NCBI RefSeq assembly: GCF_004137255.1
Contig: NZ_SDWT01000001.1
Span: 1,488,001-1,552,000 of the forward strand
Reading direction: 5' to 3'
Length of the DNA stretch: 64,000 nt
From: Nocardioides oleivorans
GTDB taxonomy: Bacteria > Actinomycetota > Actinomycetes > Propionibacteriales > Nocardioidaceae
A program made the position numbers and the translations under genes. The stretch's first letter is position 1. Every line of letters starts with the position of its first letter. The notes beneath the pieces were generated by a model. It made no database searches. It saw only the letters and a program-made list of their open reading frames with translations, and was not told the origin of the DNA. Positions 1 to 7,670 of this stretch are shown piece by piece.

Positions 1-425
1 GAGAGGTAGTGGAGTCGTCGTACGTCGCCACCGAGCGCCTGCTCGGCGCGCTCGACCGCGGCGGCGAGCGCCGCGGGGCCGGCGGACTGGGCGACGTAGG
101 TGAGGTTGTCGTCGAAGAGGTCCCACTGCTCGGGGCTGAGCTGCTTGTGCCCGAACTGCTCGACGGCGGAGCGGGCGAACGCGCGGAACTCCTCGTCGCT
201 CATGTCCTCCAGCGACGTGCCGACGATGCGGATGTCGGGGGCGAGGTCGGACAGGACGAGGTGCGCCATGCCGGGCAGCAGCTTGCGGCGGGCGAGGTCG
301 CCGGTGGCGCCGAAGAGCACGATCACGTGGGGATCGAGCTGCTCCTGCGCGTAGCGCGACGACGGCCTGGACTCGGCGGGGTAGGAGATGGACTGCGCGG
401 GGTGCGGTGCCTGCGGCTCGGTCAC
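1..425 (-). CDS. zwf: Glucose-6-phosphate dehydrogenase (N-terminal part, cut by window edge)
   Basis: Cytosolic enzyme that oxidises glucose-6-phosphate to 6-phosphogluconolactone and makes NADPH, the entry step of the oxidative pentose phosphate pathway. About 141 codons are visible. They carry the Rossmann coenzyme fingerprint FGATGDLARRKLLPGM at residues 38-53, diagnostic of the family. A polar N-terminal extension of about 30 residues precedes it, as in many actinobacterial Zwf proteins. The GTG at 425 is the first in-frame start I find. The C-terminal two thirds lie left of the window. It is divergent from the AAA ATPase gene at 511, and the 85 bp between them must hold both promoters. 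Confidence 0.9.
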   Translation of the reverse strand, partial: MTEPQAPHPAQSISYPAESRPSSRYAQEQLDPHVIVLFGATGDLARRKLLPGMAHLVLSDLAPDIRIVGTSLEDMSDEEFRAFARSAVEQFGHKQLSPEQWDLFDDNLTYVAQSAGPAALAAAVERAEQALGGDVRRLHYL

Positions 426-510
426 GGATGTGGTCGTTCCACTCTTTGCGCGACTCGCCGAGTATCCATGTCTCTACAGAACGCCTTAGATTCCGCGATA
501 GCGTCCGATC

Positions 511-1704
511 GTGGACCCCATCCGGAACCCGTACGCCCCCGGCGCGGGCCAGCGCCCGCCCGAGCTCGCCGGGCGTGACGAGCAGCTCTCCGCCTTCGAC
601 GTCGTCCTCGAGCGGGTTGCCAAGGGGCGCCCCGAGCGCAGCCTCGTGCTGACCGGGCTGCGCGGCGTCGGCAAGACCGTGCTGCTCAACGCGCTGCGCG
701 GGACCGCCGTGCGCAAGGGCTGGGGGACCGGCAAGCTCGAGGCCCGTCCCGGCCAGGGGCTGCGGCGCCCGCTGAGCAGCGCCCTGCACCAGGCCGTGCG
801 CGAGCTCGGTCGGTCGGGGGACGAGGAGTCGGTCGACCACGTGCTCGGGGTGATCAAGTCCTTCGCCCACCGCGACGCCGGCGCGAACGCCAAGCTCAAG
901 GACCAGTGGAGCCCGGGCATCGACGCGCCCGCCGTCCGCGGTCGGGCCGACTCCGGCGACATCGAGATCGACCTCGTCGAGCTCTTCACCGATCTCGGCG
1001 GGCTCGCGGCCGAGGTCGGCAAGGGCATCGGCATCTTCGTCGACGAGATGCAGGACCTCGGGCCCGACGACGTGTCCGCGCTGTGCGCGGCGTGCCACGA
1101 GCTCAGCCAGTCGGGACTGCCCGTGATCGTCGTCGGCGCCGGGCTGCCCCACCTGCCGGCCGTGCTCAGCGCCAGCAAGTCCTACAGCGAGCGGCTCTTC
1201 CGCTACCAGCGGATCGACCGGCTCGCCCGGGAGGCCGCCGACCACGCCCTCGAGGCGCCCGCCGCGTCGGAGGACGCAGCCTTCGAGCCCGAGGCCCTGG
1301 CCGCGATGTACGACGCCACCGGCGGCTACCCGTACTTCATCCAGGCCTACGGCAAGGCGGTCTGGGACCTCGCGCCCCGCTCGCCGATCACGGCCGCCGA
1401 CGTCGCGGTCGCCGCACCCGAGGCCGAGTCGGAGCTGGCCGTCGGCTTCTTCGGCTCGCGCTACGAGCGCGCGACGCCGGGGGAGCGCGACTACCTGATG
1501 GCGATGGCCGACGTGGCCGTCGCACTCGGTGACCCGGACTCCGTCCCCAGCGCCGACGTCGCCGCTGCGCTCGGCAAGAAGCCGCAGTCCCTCTCGCCCG
1601 CCCGCGACTCGCTGCTGAAGAAGGGCCTGGTCTACTCCGGCGAGCGCGGCCGGATCGCCTTCACCGTCCCCCACTTCGGGAGGTACCTCCGCGAGCGGGG
1701 CTGA
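511..1704 (+). CDS. AAA family ATPase (ORC/STAND-like)
   Basis: Predicted cytosolic 397-residue ATPase of the archaeal-ATPase/ORC-like AAA class; its substrate is unknown. Walker A is GLRGVGKT (residues 49-56) and Walker B is in GIFVDEMQDL (about residue 173). The C-terminal end (KKGLVYSGERGRIAF and beyond) looks like a winged helix. The start is GTG at 511: a -10-like TAGCGT at 499-504 lies 6 nt upstream, so the message is probably leaderless. Divergent from zwf. No partner toxin, nuclease or helicase gene is adjacent, so I do not call it a defence system. Confidence 0.8.
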   Translation: MDPIRNPYAPGAGQRPPELAGRDEQLSAFDVVLERVAKGRPERSLVLTGLRGVGKTVLLNALRGTAVRKGWGTGKLEARPGQGLRRPLSSALHQAVRELGRSGDEESVDHVLGVIKSFAHRDAGANAKLKDQWSPGIDAPAVRGRADSGDIEIDLVELFTDLGGLAAEVGKGIGIFVDEMQDLGPDDVSALCAACHELSQSGLPVIVVGAGLPHLPAVLSASKSYSERLFRYQRIDRLAREAADHALEAPAASEDAAFEPEALAAMYDATGGYPYFIQAYGKAVWDLAPRSPITAADVAVAAPEAESELAVGFFGSRYERATPGERDYLMAMADVAVALGDPDSVPSADVAAALGKKPQSLSPARDSLLKKGLVYSGERGRIAFTVPHFGRYLRERG

Positions 1705-2055
1705 GCCCACCGCCGATCGTCGGCGGGTTTCCGTCGGCGGCGCGCCCGTGAAGTCGAGCAGGGGTGACGCTGGCCGCCGGTCGTCGGCGGGGGGTTCGTC
1801 CGCGGCGCGCCCGTGAAGTAAGGACGAGGGCTGCGTTCGGGGGAGCGAAGCGGAGGAGAGCGCGGCAACGAGGACGCACGAGCGGGCCTCCGGCGCCGCG
1901 GACACGCGCCGAAGCGAAGCGGAGGCGCAAAAAGACACCGTGATCCGTGGTCACGGTCGACCGGACACACGACCTTGGTTTCGACACGGGCGCTGGGCGC
2001 CCTGCTCAACCAGCGGGGCGGGCGCGCCGCGGACGAAACACCCGCTGGGCCTCGT
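1705..2055. repeat. Gene-free region with degenerate repeats
   Basis: This 351 bp stretch has no convincing gene. Two direct repeats of about 43 nt lie at 1712-1754 and 1776-1819, both ending GGCGCGCCCGTGAAGT. The 13-mer AGCGAAGCGGAGG occurs at 1844 and 1914. A hairpin ACCGTGA/TCACGGT lies at 1937-1957. The segment 1971-2016 (GGTTTCGACACG ... CTCAACCA) resembles, from memory, the GGTTTCGA...TCAACC repeats scattered in Nocardioides and related genomes. It separates two convergent genes and may act as a terminator or be repeat debris. Confidence 0.55.
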
Positions 2056-3471
2056 TCAGGTGGCGGGTGGCGTCCGGAACTCGCGCGGGAGCTCCTCGAG
2101 CAGCCGGAGCCAGAGCTCGGCCGCGGTGGGGTACGACGCCACGGCGTGGCGCAGCACGTGGACGGGGACCCCGCCGGTGACGGCCACCGTCGCGGCGTGC
2201 ACGAGCTCACCGGCCTCGGGGCCGACGAAGGTCGCGCCGAGCAGGAGCCGCGTCTGGGCGTCGACGACGAGCTGGGCGTCGCCGACGACGTGGTCGCGCA
2301 GCAGCCCGGTGCCCGCGGCGGACGACGTCGGCACGCGCGTCGTCACGACGTCGTGGCCCGCCTCGCGGGCCTCGGCCTCCGTCATGCCGACGGAGGCGAC
2401 CTCGGGATCGCTGAAGACCACCTGCGGCACCGGCGCCTCGCGGTCCGGCTCCCAGGCGATCTCGCCCGCGGCGGCCGCGGCGATCCGGGCGCCGACCACG
2501 CGCGCCTGGTGCTTGCCCCAGTGGGTGAGCGGCGGGCCGCCGCTCGCGTCGCCGACGGCGTGGAGCCACTCGGGGAGCCGGCCGCCCGTCACGTCGTCGG
2601 GCTCCAGCCCGACGGAGTCCAGGCCGATGTCGGACAGTCGGGGCGCGCGGCCGATGGACAGCAGGACCTCGTCGGCCTCGATCTCGCCGTCCGAGGTCGT
2701 CAGCGTGACCGCACCCCCGTGGACCTTCCCGATGCCGGTCGCGTCGGGTGAGTCGCGGTGGACGGCGGTGACCTCGATCCCGAGCCGCACCTCGATCCCG
2801 CGCTCGCGGAGCCCCGTGAGCACGGCCTCGCCGGCGAACGGCTCGGTGCGACCGAGCAGCCGCCGGTCACGCACGACCAGGGTCACGGCCGATCCGAGGG
2901 CGTGCATCCAGATCGCCGCCTCGCACGCGACCACGCCACCACCGACGATGACCAGCCGGTCGGGCACCTCGACGACACCGGTCGCGTCGCGGGAGTCCCA
3001 CGGGAGGGCGTCGGCGTACATCTCCGGGACGCGTGCCTCGCTGCCGGTGGCGATCACCACGGCCTGCCGCGCCTTCACGATCGTGTCGCCGACCCGGACG
3101 GTCCTCTCGCCCGCGAGCCGCCCGTCGCCGCGGACGACAGCCAGTCCGGCGCCCTCTGCCCACGACACCTGACCGGCGTCGGAGTAGCTCGAGACCCAGT
3201 AGTCGCGGCGCTTCAGCAGGCCCTTCGGCTTCACCGTGGCCGTCGACACGCCCCGCAGGTCGGCGGTGACGTCCGCGACCGCGATCGGTCGGAGCAGCGC
3301 CTTGCTGGGCATGCAGGCCCAGTAGCTGCACTCGCCGCCGAGCAGCTCGCGCTCGACGATCGCCGCGGACATCTCGGTGCCCTCGACGGCGTACTGGGCG
3401 GCGTTCTCGCCCGCCGGGCCGCCGCCGATCACCACGACGTCGTACTCCACTGTCTCGACCGGGTTGCTCAT
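2056..3471 (-). CDS. FAD-dependent pyridine nucleotide-disulfide oxidoreductase
   Basis: Cytosolic flavoenzyme of the dihydrolipoamide dehydrogenase / mercuric reductase family, 471 aa. The N-terminal FAD motif is GGGPAGENAA. The redox-active pair is in GECSYWACMPSK (Cys-x4-Cys, variant surroundings of the usual GGTC-GCxPSK). A second Rossmann motif, IVGGGVVACEAA, binds NAD(P)H, and the C-terminal dimerisation domain is present. There is no N-terminal heavy-metal domain, so mercuric reductase is unlikely. The electron acceptor is not known; no 2-oxoacid dehydrogenase genes are nearby. The ATG at 3471 is preceded by a -10-like TAGTGT (complement of 3479-3484) with 7 nt spacing, favouring it over longer in-frame starts. 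Confidence 0.88.
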   Translation of the reverse strand: MSNPVETVEYDVVVIGGGPAGENAAQYAVEGTEMSAAIVERELLGGECSYWACMPSKALLRPIAVADVTADLRGVSTATVKPKGLLKRRDYWVSSYSDAGQVSWAEGAGLAVVRGDGRLAGERTVRVGDTIVKARQAVVIATGSEARVPEMYADALPWDSRDATGVVEVPDRLVIVGGGVVACEAAIWMHALGSAVTLVVRDRRLLGRTEPFAGEAVLTGLRERGIEVRLGIEVTAVHRDSPDATGIGKVHGGAVTLTTSDGEIEADEVLLSIGRAPRLSDIGLDSVGLEPDDVTGGRLPEWLHAVGDASGGPPLTHWGKHQARVVGARIAAAAAGEIAWEPDREAPVPQVVFSDPEVASVGMTEAEAREAGHDVVTTRVPTSSAAGTGLLRDHVVGDAQLVVDAQTRLLLGATFVGPEAGELVHAATVAVTGGVPVHVLRHAVASYPTAAELWLRLLEELPREFRTPPAT

Positions 3472-3530
3472 GCCGGCGACACTACGGCGCTTCGAGGATT
3501 GGCGCGGCCCTTGCCTGTTCAATTAGTCTT

Positions 3531-3666
3531 GTGCACGAGGGGAGTACCCCGCCCAACATTCGTCGGTCAGTACGGTGCCTCCGCAGGCACCCCGGCGGAG
3601 ACCGCTCTCGGAAGCGGTGGGGGAGACCTCAGGAAATGGCACGAATCTGAATTCCTGAGGAGACCC
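3531..3666 (+). promoter_or_regulatory. yybP-ykoY manganese riboswitch with RBS-sequestering hairpin
   Basis: The leader of the TerC gene has the hallmarks of the yybP-ykoY Mn2+ riboswitch: conserved GGGGAGTA (3539-3546), a GC-rich internal arm, and a 3-prime GGGAGACCTC (about 3621-3630). GAGG (3537-3540) can pair with CCTC (3627-3630) as helix P1. Those same CCTC bases begin CCTCAGGAA (3627-3635), the exact complement of TTCCTGAGG (3652-3660), which contains part of the GAGGAGA ribosome-binding site of the ATG at 3667. The two pairings exclude each other. That suggests a translational ON switch: with Mn2+, P1 forms and the RBS is free. Confidence 0.85.
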
Positions 3667-4644
3667 ATGTCGTCCATCGCTTCCCCCACCCTGTGGTTCA
3701 TCACCATCGGCGTGGTGCTGGCCCTGCTCGTCGTCGACTTCGTCGCCACCCGGCGGCCCCACGAGGTGTCGATGAAGGAGGCCCTGGCCTGGTCGGCGTT
3801 CTACGTCGCCCTGCCGCTGACGTTCGGCCTCTACGTCTGGAACGCCCACGGCGGCGACCGGGGGCTGGAGTACTACACCGGCTACCTCGTCGAGAAGACG
3901 TTGAGCGTGGACAACCTGTTCGTCTTCATGCTGCTGCTCGCGGCCTTCGCCGTGCCCGAGGTGCTCAAGCAGCGGGTGCTGCTCTACGGCATCATCGGCG
4001 CGCTCGTGCTGCGCGGCATCTTCATCGCCCTCGGTGCGGCCGCGCTGTCGCGCTTCGACTGGGTGTTCCTGATCTTCGGCGGCGTGCTGCTGCTCACCGG
4101 CATCAAGCTCCTGCGCGACGCGATCCGCGGCCAGGAGCACGAGGTCGACGTGGCCGACATGCGCATCGTGAAGCTGCTGCGCCGGTTCATGCCGGTCAGT
4201 GACGAGTACGACGGCGCCAAGCTCACCGTCGTCGAGAAGGGCGTGCGGATGCTGACGCCCTTCGCCCTCGTGACCGCCGCCGTGTTCGCCACCGACATCG
4301 TCTTCGCCGTCGACTCGGTGCCCGCCGTCTACGGCATCACCGGCGACCCCTACCTCGTCTTCGTGACCAACGCCTTCGCCCTGCTCGGGCTCCGCGCGCT
4401 CTACTTCGTGCTCGAGGGCGCGCTCAGCGCGCTGGTCCACCTCAGCTACGGCCTGGCCGCGATCCTCGGCTTCATCGGGTTCAAGCTGGTCCTCCACTGG
4501 GCCCACCTGGTCTGGCCGTCGATCCCCGACGTCCCGACCCTCGCCTCGCTGTTCGTGATCGTCGGCATCCTCGCCGTCACCGTCACGACGAGCCTCATCG
4601 CCAGCCGCAGGCAGAAGGCGCGCGAGCCGGAGGCCGTGGGCTGA
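3667..4644 (+). CDS. TerC family integral membrane protein (probable Mn2+ exporter)
   Basis: Polytopic inner-membrane protein, 325 aa, of the TerC/Alx family, whose Mn-riboswitch-linked members export manganese. Family signatures are KTLSVDNLFVFMLLL in the N-terminal half and TDIVFAVDSVPAVYG in the C-terminal half; the acidic residues in these helices are the likely metal ligands. Seven to nine hydrophobic segments are visible. The ATG at 3667 has GAGGAGA 3 nt upstream. Regulation is probably by the riboswitch immediately upstream. No other ter genes are present, so a tellurite role is not implied. Confidence 0.9.
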   Translation: MSSIASPTLWFITIGVVLALLVVDFVATRRPHEVSMKEALAWSAFYVALPLTFGLYVWNAHGGDRGLEYYTGYLVEKTLSVDNLFVFMLLLAAFAVPEVLKQRVLLYGIIGALVLRGIFIALGAAALSRFDWVFLIFGGVLLLTGIKLLRDAIRGQEHEVDVADMRIVKLLRRFMPVSDEYDGAKLTVVEKGVRMLTPFALVTAAVFATDIVFAVDSVPAVYGITGDPYLVFVTNAFALLGLRALYFVLEGALSALVHLSYGLAAILGFIGFKLVLHWAHLVWPSIPDVPTLASLFVIVGILAVTVTTSLIASRRQKAREPEAVG

Positions 4645-4662
4645 CCCCGTCGTGGCCCGGCC

Positions 4663-5424
4663 TCAGCACCAGCGGCGTACGCCGTCGGGGCTGAGGTCGA
4701 GGTCGCGCAGGACCACCGAGAGCATCGGGCCCCACTGGTCGCAGGTCCTCGCGAAGTCCCGCGCGCGGTACTCGACGACGAGCACCTGGTCGCCGAAGTG
4801 CTCGACGTAGTCGCCGCACTCGTCGTAGCGCCCGCACTCCTCCGAGACGGCGAAGTCGAAGCCGAGCCTCGTGCCGTCGAGGGTGGCCCAGTTCTTCTGG
4901 CCGACCGCGAGGCCGGACTCGTGGGCCGCCCCGGTGAGCAGTCGGGCGAACGCCTTGGCCTGCTTCGCCCTGATCAGCCCGCGGCTGCGCGAGTAGGAGT
5001 CGAGGTTGTCGTACTCGACGGCGTCGAAGCCGTCGCGGGCGCAGCCGGAGGTCCAGCGGCCGACGATCCCGGCCAGCTTCTCGCGCTTGGCCTTCGTGCG
5101 GACGTCGAGGAGCCACTCGCCCCACGCCTCGTCCTCCACGAGCCGGCCCCTGCCGTCCTGCAGGAGCAGGTCGCGGTGCTTGCGCCAGTAGCGCCTGGCG
5201 TCGGGCTGGGTCTGGAAGCCGTTGACGTAGCAGACGTTGTAGACGCCCGGCGCCGGCTCGGCCGTGCGGTCGCGCACGACGATCCCGACGTTGTCGGGGA
5301 CGTAGGCGGGGCCGCCGAGCTGGTAGTCGACGTCCGTGCCCGTCGGGAGCGGCTGCGGCTCGGCCGCGTGGGCGGGTGCCGAGAGGCCGGCCATCAGGAG
5401 CAGGGCGACGAGCAGGGTGCGCAT
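4663..5424 (-). CDS. Secreted GH114-like (endo-alpha-1,4-polygalactosaminidase family) protein
   Basis: 253 aa with a Sec signal peptide (MRTLLVALLLMAGLSAPAHA). The mature domain looks like the TIM-barrel GH114 family, with the block FDAVEYDNLDSY and YVNGFQTQPDARRYW. GH114 enzymes cleave alpha-1,4-galactosaminogalactan; whether this one does is inference. The ATG at 5424 has a -10-like TACGCT (complement of 5432-5437) 7 nt upstream, suggesting a leaderless message. It ends 18 bp from the convergent TerC gene. No other polysaccharide genes are adjacent. Confidence 0.75.
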   Translation of the reverse strand: MRTLLVALLLMAGLSAPAHAAEPQPLPTGTDVDYQLGGPAYVPDNVGIVVRDRTAEPAPGVYNVCYVNGFQTQPDARRYWRKHRDLLLQDGRGRLVEDEAWGEWLLDVRTKAKREKLAGIVGRWTSGCARDGFDAVEYDNLDSYSRSRGLIRAKQAKAFARLLTGAAHESGLAVGQKNWATLDGTRLGFDFAVSEECGRYDECGDYVEHFGDQVLVVEYRARDFARTCDQWGPMLSVVLRDLDLSPDGVRRWC

Positions 5425-5442
5425 GGGCGCCAGCGTAGGCGG

Positions 5443-6066
5443 CTACTCCGTGGCCAGCATGGTCGCACCGAGGCCGATCATCATGGTGCCACCGCCGGCG
5501 CTGAGGACGTCGAGCCGCTGCGGCCGGCGGGCGAACCAGGTGCGCGCGGCACCGGCGACCATCGCCCAGGTGCTGTCGGACATGACCGCCATCGCGCTGA
5601 AGACCAGCCCGAGGACGAGTGTCTGGACCAGGACCGGGCCGCCCGGGTCGATGAACTGCGGCAGGAAGGCGACGAAGAAGACCATCGTCTTCGGGTTCGT
5701 GGCGCCGACGGTCAGCCCGATGCGCACCGGGTGCCCCCGGCGTACCGGCGTCGCCTCGACCATCGCCAGCCGCGCGTCGGCGCGGTGGCGGACCGCCTGG
5801 ATCCCCAGGAAGATGACGTACGCCGCTCCGGCCACCTTGATCGCGGTGTACGCCGCCGCGCTGGCCGCGACGAGCGCGCCGAGGCCGATCGCGACGAGGA
5901 CCACCTGCACCAGCACGCCGAGGCCGTTGCCGAGCACGGAGAGCAGCGCCTCGCGACGGCCGACGGTCAGCGCGCGGCCGATCGTGAAGAGCAGGCTCGG
6001 GCCCGGCACCTGGATGAAGAGGAACGACGCGAGGAGGAACGCGAGCCACTGGCTGGACGACGGCAT
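5443..6066 (-). CDS. LysE/RhtB family amino-acid exporter
   Basis: Inner-membrane efflux protein, 207 aa, typical length for LysE/RhtB, with about six hydrophobic helices. Family features are the N-terminal PGPSLLFTIGRAL block and the TVGATNPKTMVFFVAFLPQF segment. Members export amino acids such as lysine, homoserine or leucine; the substrate cannot be read from sequence. I chose the ATG at 6066 because the protein begins with the conserved first helix there. It lies 18 nt upstream of the secreted GH114-like gene on the same strand, but the two are probably independent because that gene has its own promoter-like hexamer. Confidence 0.85.
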   Translation of the reverse strand: MPSSSQWLAFLLASFLFIQVPGPSLLFTIGRALTVGRREALLSVLGNGLGVLVQVVLVAIGLGALVAASAAAYTAIKVAGAAYVIFLGIQAVRHRADARLAMVEATPVRRGHPVRIGLTVGATNPKTMVFFVAFLPQFIDPGGPVLVQTLVLGLVFSAMAVMSDSTWAMVAGAARTWFARRPQRLDVLSAGGGTMMIGLGATMLATE

Positions 6067-6109
6067 GGCCCCAGTGTGGGACCACGCCGCCGTCGCTGTC
6101 TGCCTGATT

Positions 6110-6604
6110 TCAGCAGCCGCCGCAGGAGTAGTAGGTGATGTCCCAGTGGCTGCCCTCGCGGGCGTACACGTTGCCCGACGGAGCGGTGTAGAGGGTGGCG
6201 CCGTCACCGCGCACGCCCGAGTAGGCGTAGGTGCTGGTGATGAAGCCGGAGACGCAGTCGGTCGGACGGATGTCGACCTTGTAGCCGTTCCAGTGGCTGT
6301 TGGGACCGTCGGCGTGGCCGGTCTCGGTGCCGCCGGTGATGGTGATCGCGCAGCCGCTGGCGCCCTTGAAGGTGATGATGCCGCTGACCGTCTCCTGGTT
6401 GATCTGGTCGTAGGACGTGCAGCTGCCGACGTTGCGGTCGGTGCAGCCGCCGGTCGAGACCCGGCTGATGCCGGCTGCGGAGAGCTGGCTGGCGGCCTGC
6501 GCGTCGGTCAGCTTGGTGACCGCCTGCGAGGGGCTGGACAGGCCGATGATCGCGACGAACGAGGCGATCACGGCCAGGACGATCCTGCTGGTGGTGCGGT
6601 GCAT
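6110..6604 (-). CDS. Small secreted protein with M15-peptidase-like metal motif
   Basis: 164 aa with a Sec signal peptide ending near PSQA. The mature domain contains SHWNGYKVDI, which matches the SxHxxGxxxDI zinc-ligand pattern of M15/VanX-type D,D-peptidases, and a later EGSHWDITYY that could supply the third histidine. Paired cysteines suggest disulfides in the exported form. This points to a small cell-wall amidase or D,D-peptidase fold, but I cannot show that all catalytic residues are present. The ATG at 6604 has AGGAAGG about 8 nt upstream. It could also be a non-enzymatic member. Confidence 0.6.
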   Translation of the reverse strand: MHRTTSRIVLAVIASFVAIIGLSSPSQAVTKLTDAQAASQLSAAGISRVSTGGCTDRNVGSCTSYDQINQETVSGIITFKGASGCAITITGGTETGHADGPNSHWNGYKVDIRPTDCVSGFITSTYAYSGVRGDGATLYTAPSGNVYAREGSHWDITYYSCGGC

Positions 6605-6843
6605 GAAGGCGTGCCTTCCTGTCGTGGCGAGACCCCCGATGGGCTCGCCGCTCCCTCCACCCGACCCGATCGACGCGGTAGGGTCAACTCCGAGGGCGCC
6701 GTCCAGCGCCCAGCCCACGCGTCGGCCCCAGTCCGCAGCGAGGTGGCGAAGGGGAGCAGATCCTCGGGCAGCTCACTCAACGGATTCGTCGACGCCCGCT
6801 GCAGCGGCGTACTGGGGACGCAGCGCAGTCGAAGGTGATGACG

Positions 6844-7293
6844 ATGACCAGGGACAGTGACTTCAAGCGCGTCGTGCGCACCCGCATGGCCGAGACCGGT
6901 GAGACCTACACGGCCGCCCGCTCGGCGCTCGAGAGGGAGGCGTACGACGCCGCGCGGGCCGAGCAGGAACGGCTGGTCGCCCGGCTGTTCAGCGACGGGC
7001 GCATCGAGCGCGTGCCGGCGAAGCGCAAGGTCCGCGCGGCGGTGCTGCTCGAGGTGGTGACCCGGTTCGAGCCGGGCCGGGTCTACCCCGAGAAGGAGGT
7101 CAACGAGGTGCTGACCGGCGTGCACGAGGACTTCGCCTACCTGCGCCGCGAGCTGGTGAACTACCACTACCTCGAGCGCGAGGACGGTCGCTACCGCACG
7201 GCTCCGCACGCCCCGACACGGTCGGACCTCGAGCGCCAGGAGATCCCGGCGTGGGAGGCGCACTGGCTGGAGGGCTTCCTGACCGGCCGGTGA
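6844..7293 (+). CDS. DUF2087 domain-containing protein
   Basis: 149-residue soluble protein. The C-terminal half (GRIERVPAKRKVR, then VYPEKEVNEVL, then RRELVNYHYLEREDGRYR) matches DUF2087, a winged-helix-like domain seen alone or fused to ArsR-type regulators. The N-terminal part is helical and charged and lacks a recognisable DNA-binding domain. Among three nearby starts (GTG 6835, ATG 6838, ATG 6844) I chose 6844 because GAAGG at 6831-6835 is then at normal spacing. A TAGGGT at 6679 could drive a transcript with a leader of about 150 nt. Function unknown. Confidence 0.8.
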   Translation: MTRDSDFKRVVRTRMAETGETYTAARSALEREAYDAARAEQERLVARLFSDGRIERVPAKRKVRAAVLLEVVTRFEPGRVYPEKEVNEVLTGVHEDFAYLRRELVNYHYLEREDGRYRTAPHAPTRSDLERQEIPAWEAHWLEGFLTGR

Positions 7294-7310
7294 CGGGGCA
7301 GGCTGGGGGC

Positions 7311-7664
7311 ATGACAGCCACGACCCCTGAAGGCATCGATCCCGAGGTCGCCCCGTCCGGCGCCGGTTGCGTGGAGTGCGACGAGGACGGCGGCTGGTGG
7401 GTGCACCTGCGCCGGTGCGCCCAGTGCGGCCACGTCGGGTGCTGCGACAGCAGCCCGGCGCAGCACGCGACGAAGCACTTCCGGGAGACCGGGCACCCCG
7501 TCATGCAGAGCTACGAGCCCGGCGAGGACTGGTTCTGGGACTTCGCGCAGGAGGTCGGCGTGGTGGGTCCGCGGCTCAGCGACCCGCAGAGCCACCCCGC
7601 CGACCAGCCGGTCCCCGGCCCCGCGGGCCGGGTGCCTGCGGACTGGCAGGACCACGTCCACTGA
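7311..7664 (+). CDS. UBP-type zinc finger protein
   Basis: 117 aa. It contains a single ZnF-UBP domain: CVECDEDGGWW, then CAQCGHVGCCD, then HATKHFRETGHPV, giving the Cys/His spacing of the ubiquitin-hydrolase-type zinc finger. In bacteria such stand-alone domains are common in actinobacteria and have no established role; ubiquitin binding should not be assumed. It begins 17 nt after the DUF2087 gene on the same strand, so the two are probably co-transcribed. It ends 6 bp from the convergent surface-protein gene. Confidence 0.85.
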   Translation: MTATTPEGIDPEVAPSGAGCVECDEDGGWWVHLRRCAQCGHVGCCDSSPAQHATKHFRETGHPVMQSYEPGEDWFWDFAQEVGVVGPRLSDPQSHPADQPVPGPAGRVPADWQDHVH

Positions 7665-7670
7665 CGGCCG

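Noticed and set aside
511..1704. AAA ATPase as part of a phage-defence system
   Set aside because: No adjacent effector, nuclease or helicase gene; neighbours are zwf and a repeat region.
3523..4506. Open frame antisense to TerC
   Set aside because: Composition rich in Glu/Gln/His with no domain; TerC on the other strand is certain and has a riboswitch.
3667..4644. Tellurite-resistance operon
   Set aside because: No terA, terB, terD or terE; the Mn riboswitch gives a better explanation.
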